A DNA stretch of 42,614 bases from Bacteroidales bacterium (GTDB lineage: Bacteria > Bacteroidota > Bacteroidia > Bacteroidales > Tenuifilaceae). Location of the stretch: assembly GCA_016931855.1 (NCBI GenBank), contig JAFGDZ010000017.1, positions 1-42,614 of the forward strand, given 5' to 3'. The notes below the pieces were generated by a model. The model ran no database searches. It was not told where the DNA came from and saw nothing but the letters and a program-made list of their open reading frames with translations. The stretch's first letter is position 1; the number at the start of each line of letters is the position of its first letter. The translations under genes were made by a program, and so were the position numbers. This document shows positions 42,533 through 42,614 of the stretch, piece by piece.

Positions 42533-42614
42533 GTCGAGTAGGTAAAGGGGAGTCTCACCCCTAAACCTCTCACAGAACCGTACGTGACAGTCTCCCGTCA
42601 TACGGCTCTTCCTA
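42533..42614 (-). mobile_element. 3' end of a group II intron (domains V and VI)
   Basis: On the minus strand, domain V is the 34-nt hairpin at 42608-42575. It starts GAGCCGTA and ends TACGGTTC, with the catalytic AGC triad, a two-base CG bulge on the 3' side and a TGAC/GTCA upper stem. Domain VI follows (42570-42541: GGT...AGGGG, loop, CCCC...ACC), and the intron ends in TACTCGAC at 42533. The reverse transcriptase/maturase and the 5' end would lie to the right of the window, on the minus strand. Insertion is 2 bp past the OLD gene stop codon. Confidence 0.8.

Overview
The window looks like a chromosomal segment of a Bacteroidota bacterium, probably Bacteroidales-like. Supporting signs are a type IX secretion C-terminal sorting domain, a secreted Tricorn-type protease, DUF4221 lipoproteins, TAnnTTTG-type -7 promoter boxes upstream of several genes, and the near absence of Shine-Dalgarno sequences. 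The core genes are moderately GC-rich (31 of 60 bases at 36421-36480). Both ends are accessory DNA and clearly AT-richer (14 of 60 at 41041-41100). No rRNA, tRNA or CRISPR array was seen.

Left end (1-2911): the 3' part of a large polymorphic-toxin-like gene whose C-terminal module is AT-rich, a 4-bp-overlapping candidate immunity gene, and a truncated remnant of an XRE-type regulator. From 3175 to 16757 the content is mostly housekeeping or cell-surface: an RsmH paralogue, a divergent chagasin-like inhibitor, a secreted beta-rich protein, a secreted Tricorn protease homologue, a large T9SS-secreted beta-helix/Fn3 protein, a GT4 glycosyltransferase, an AlbA_2-type ATP-binding protein and MurB.

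Centre (17025-28663, all on the minus strand): the most interesting locus. In transcription order it has a 79-aa HTH protein; a 60-aa signal-peptide-bearing peptide with four cysteines; a DUF4221 lipoprotein; a 61-aa paralogue of the peptide; a second DUF4221 lipoprotein; a membrane-anchored thioredoxin-like protein with a CPPC motif; a lipoprotein RND adaptor; and two tandem RND permeases. No outer-membrane channel is present. The two peptide leaders are nearly identical in DNA (87 of 91 bases), while the mature peptides differ and keep only a Cys pattern. Hairpins lie between each peptide and its DUF4221 partner, and an inverted repeat lies over the -33 region of a candidate promoter. I infer a secreted cysteine-peptide system with redox, lipoprotein and efflux partners. 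I cannot name it as a described system.

From 28987 to 39466: a 59-aa winged-helix protein, a DUF7935-like membrane protein, an aspartate-type aminotransferase, a Fic protein with an N-terminal inhibitory motif, MltG, a Cache/HAMP chemoreceptor, a CstA-family transporter, a secreted propeller-like protein and a lysozyme-fold protein starting at TTG inside its neighbour.

Right end (about 39490-42614): AT-rich accessory DNA. It holds a DUF4468-like secreted protein, a 134-bp attC-like stem element, a sigma70-like promoter, an OLD-family ATPase/TOPRIM nuclease (possible phage defence), and, 2 bp past its stop codon, the 3' end (domains V and VI) of a minus-strand group II intron that runs out of the window.
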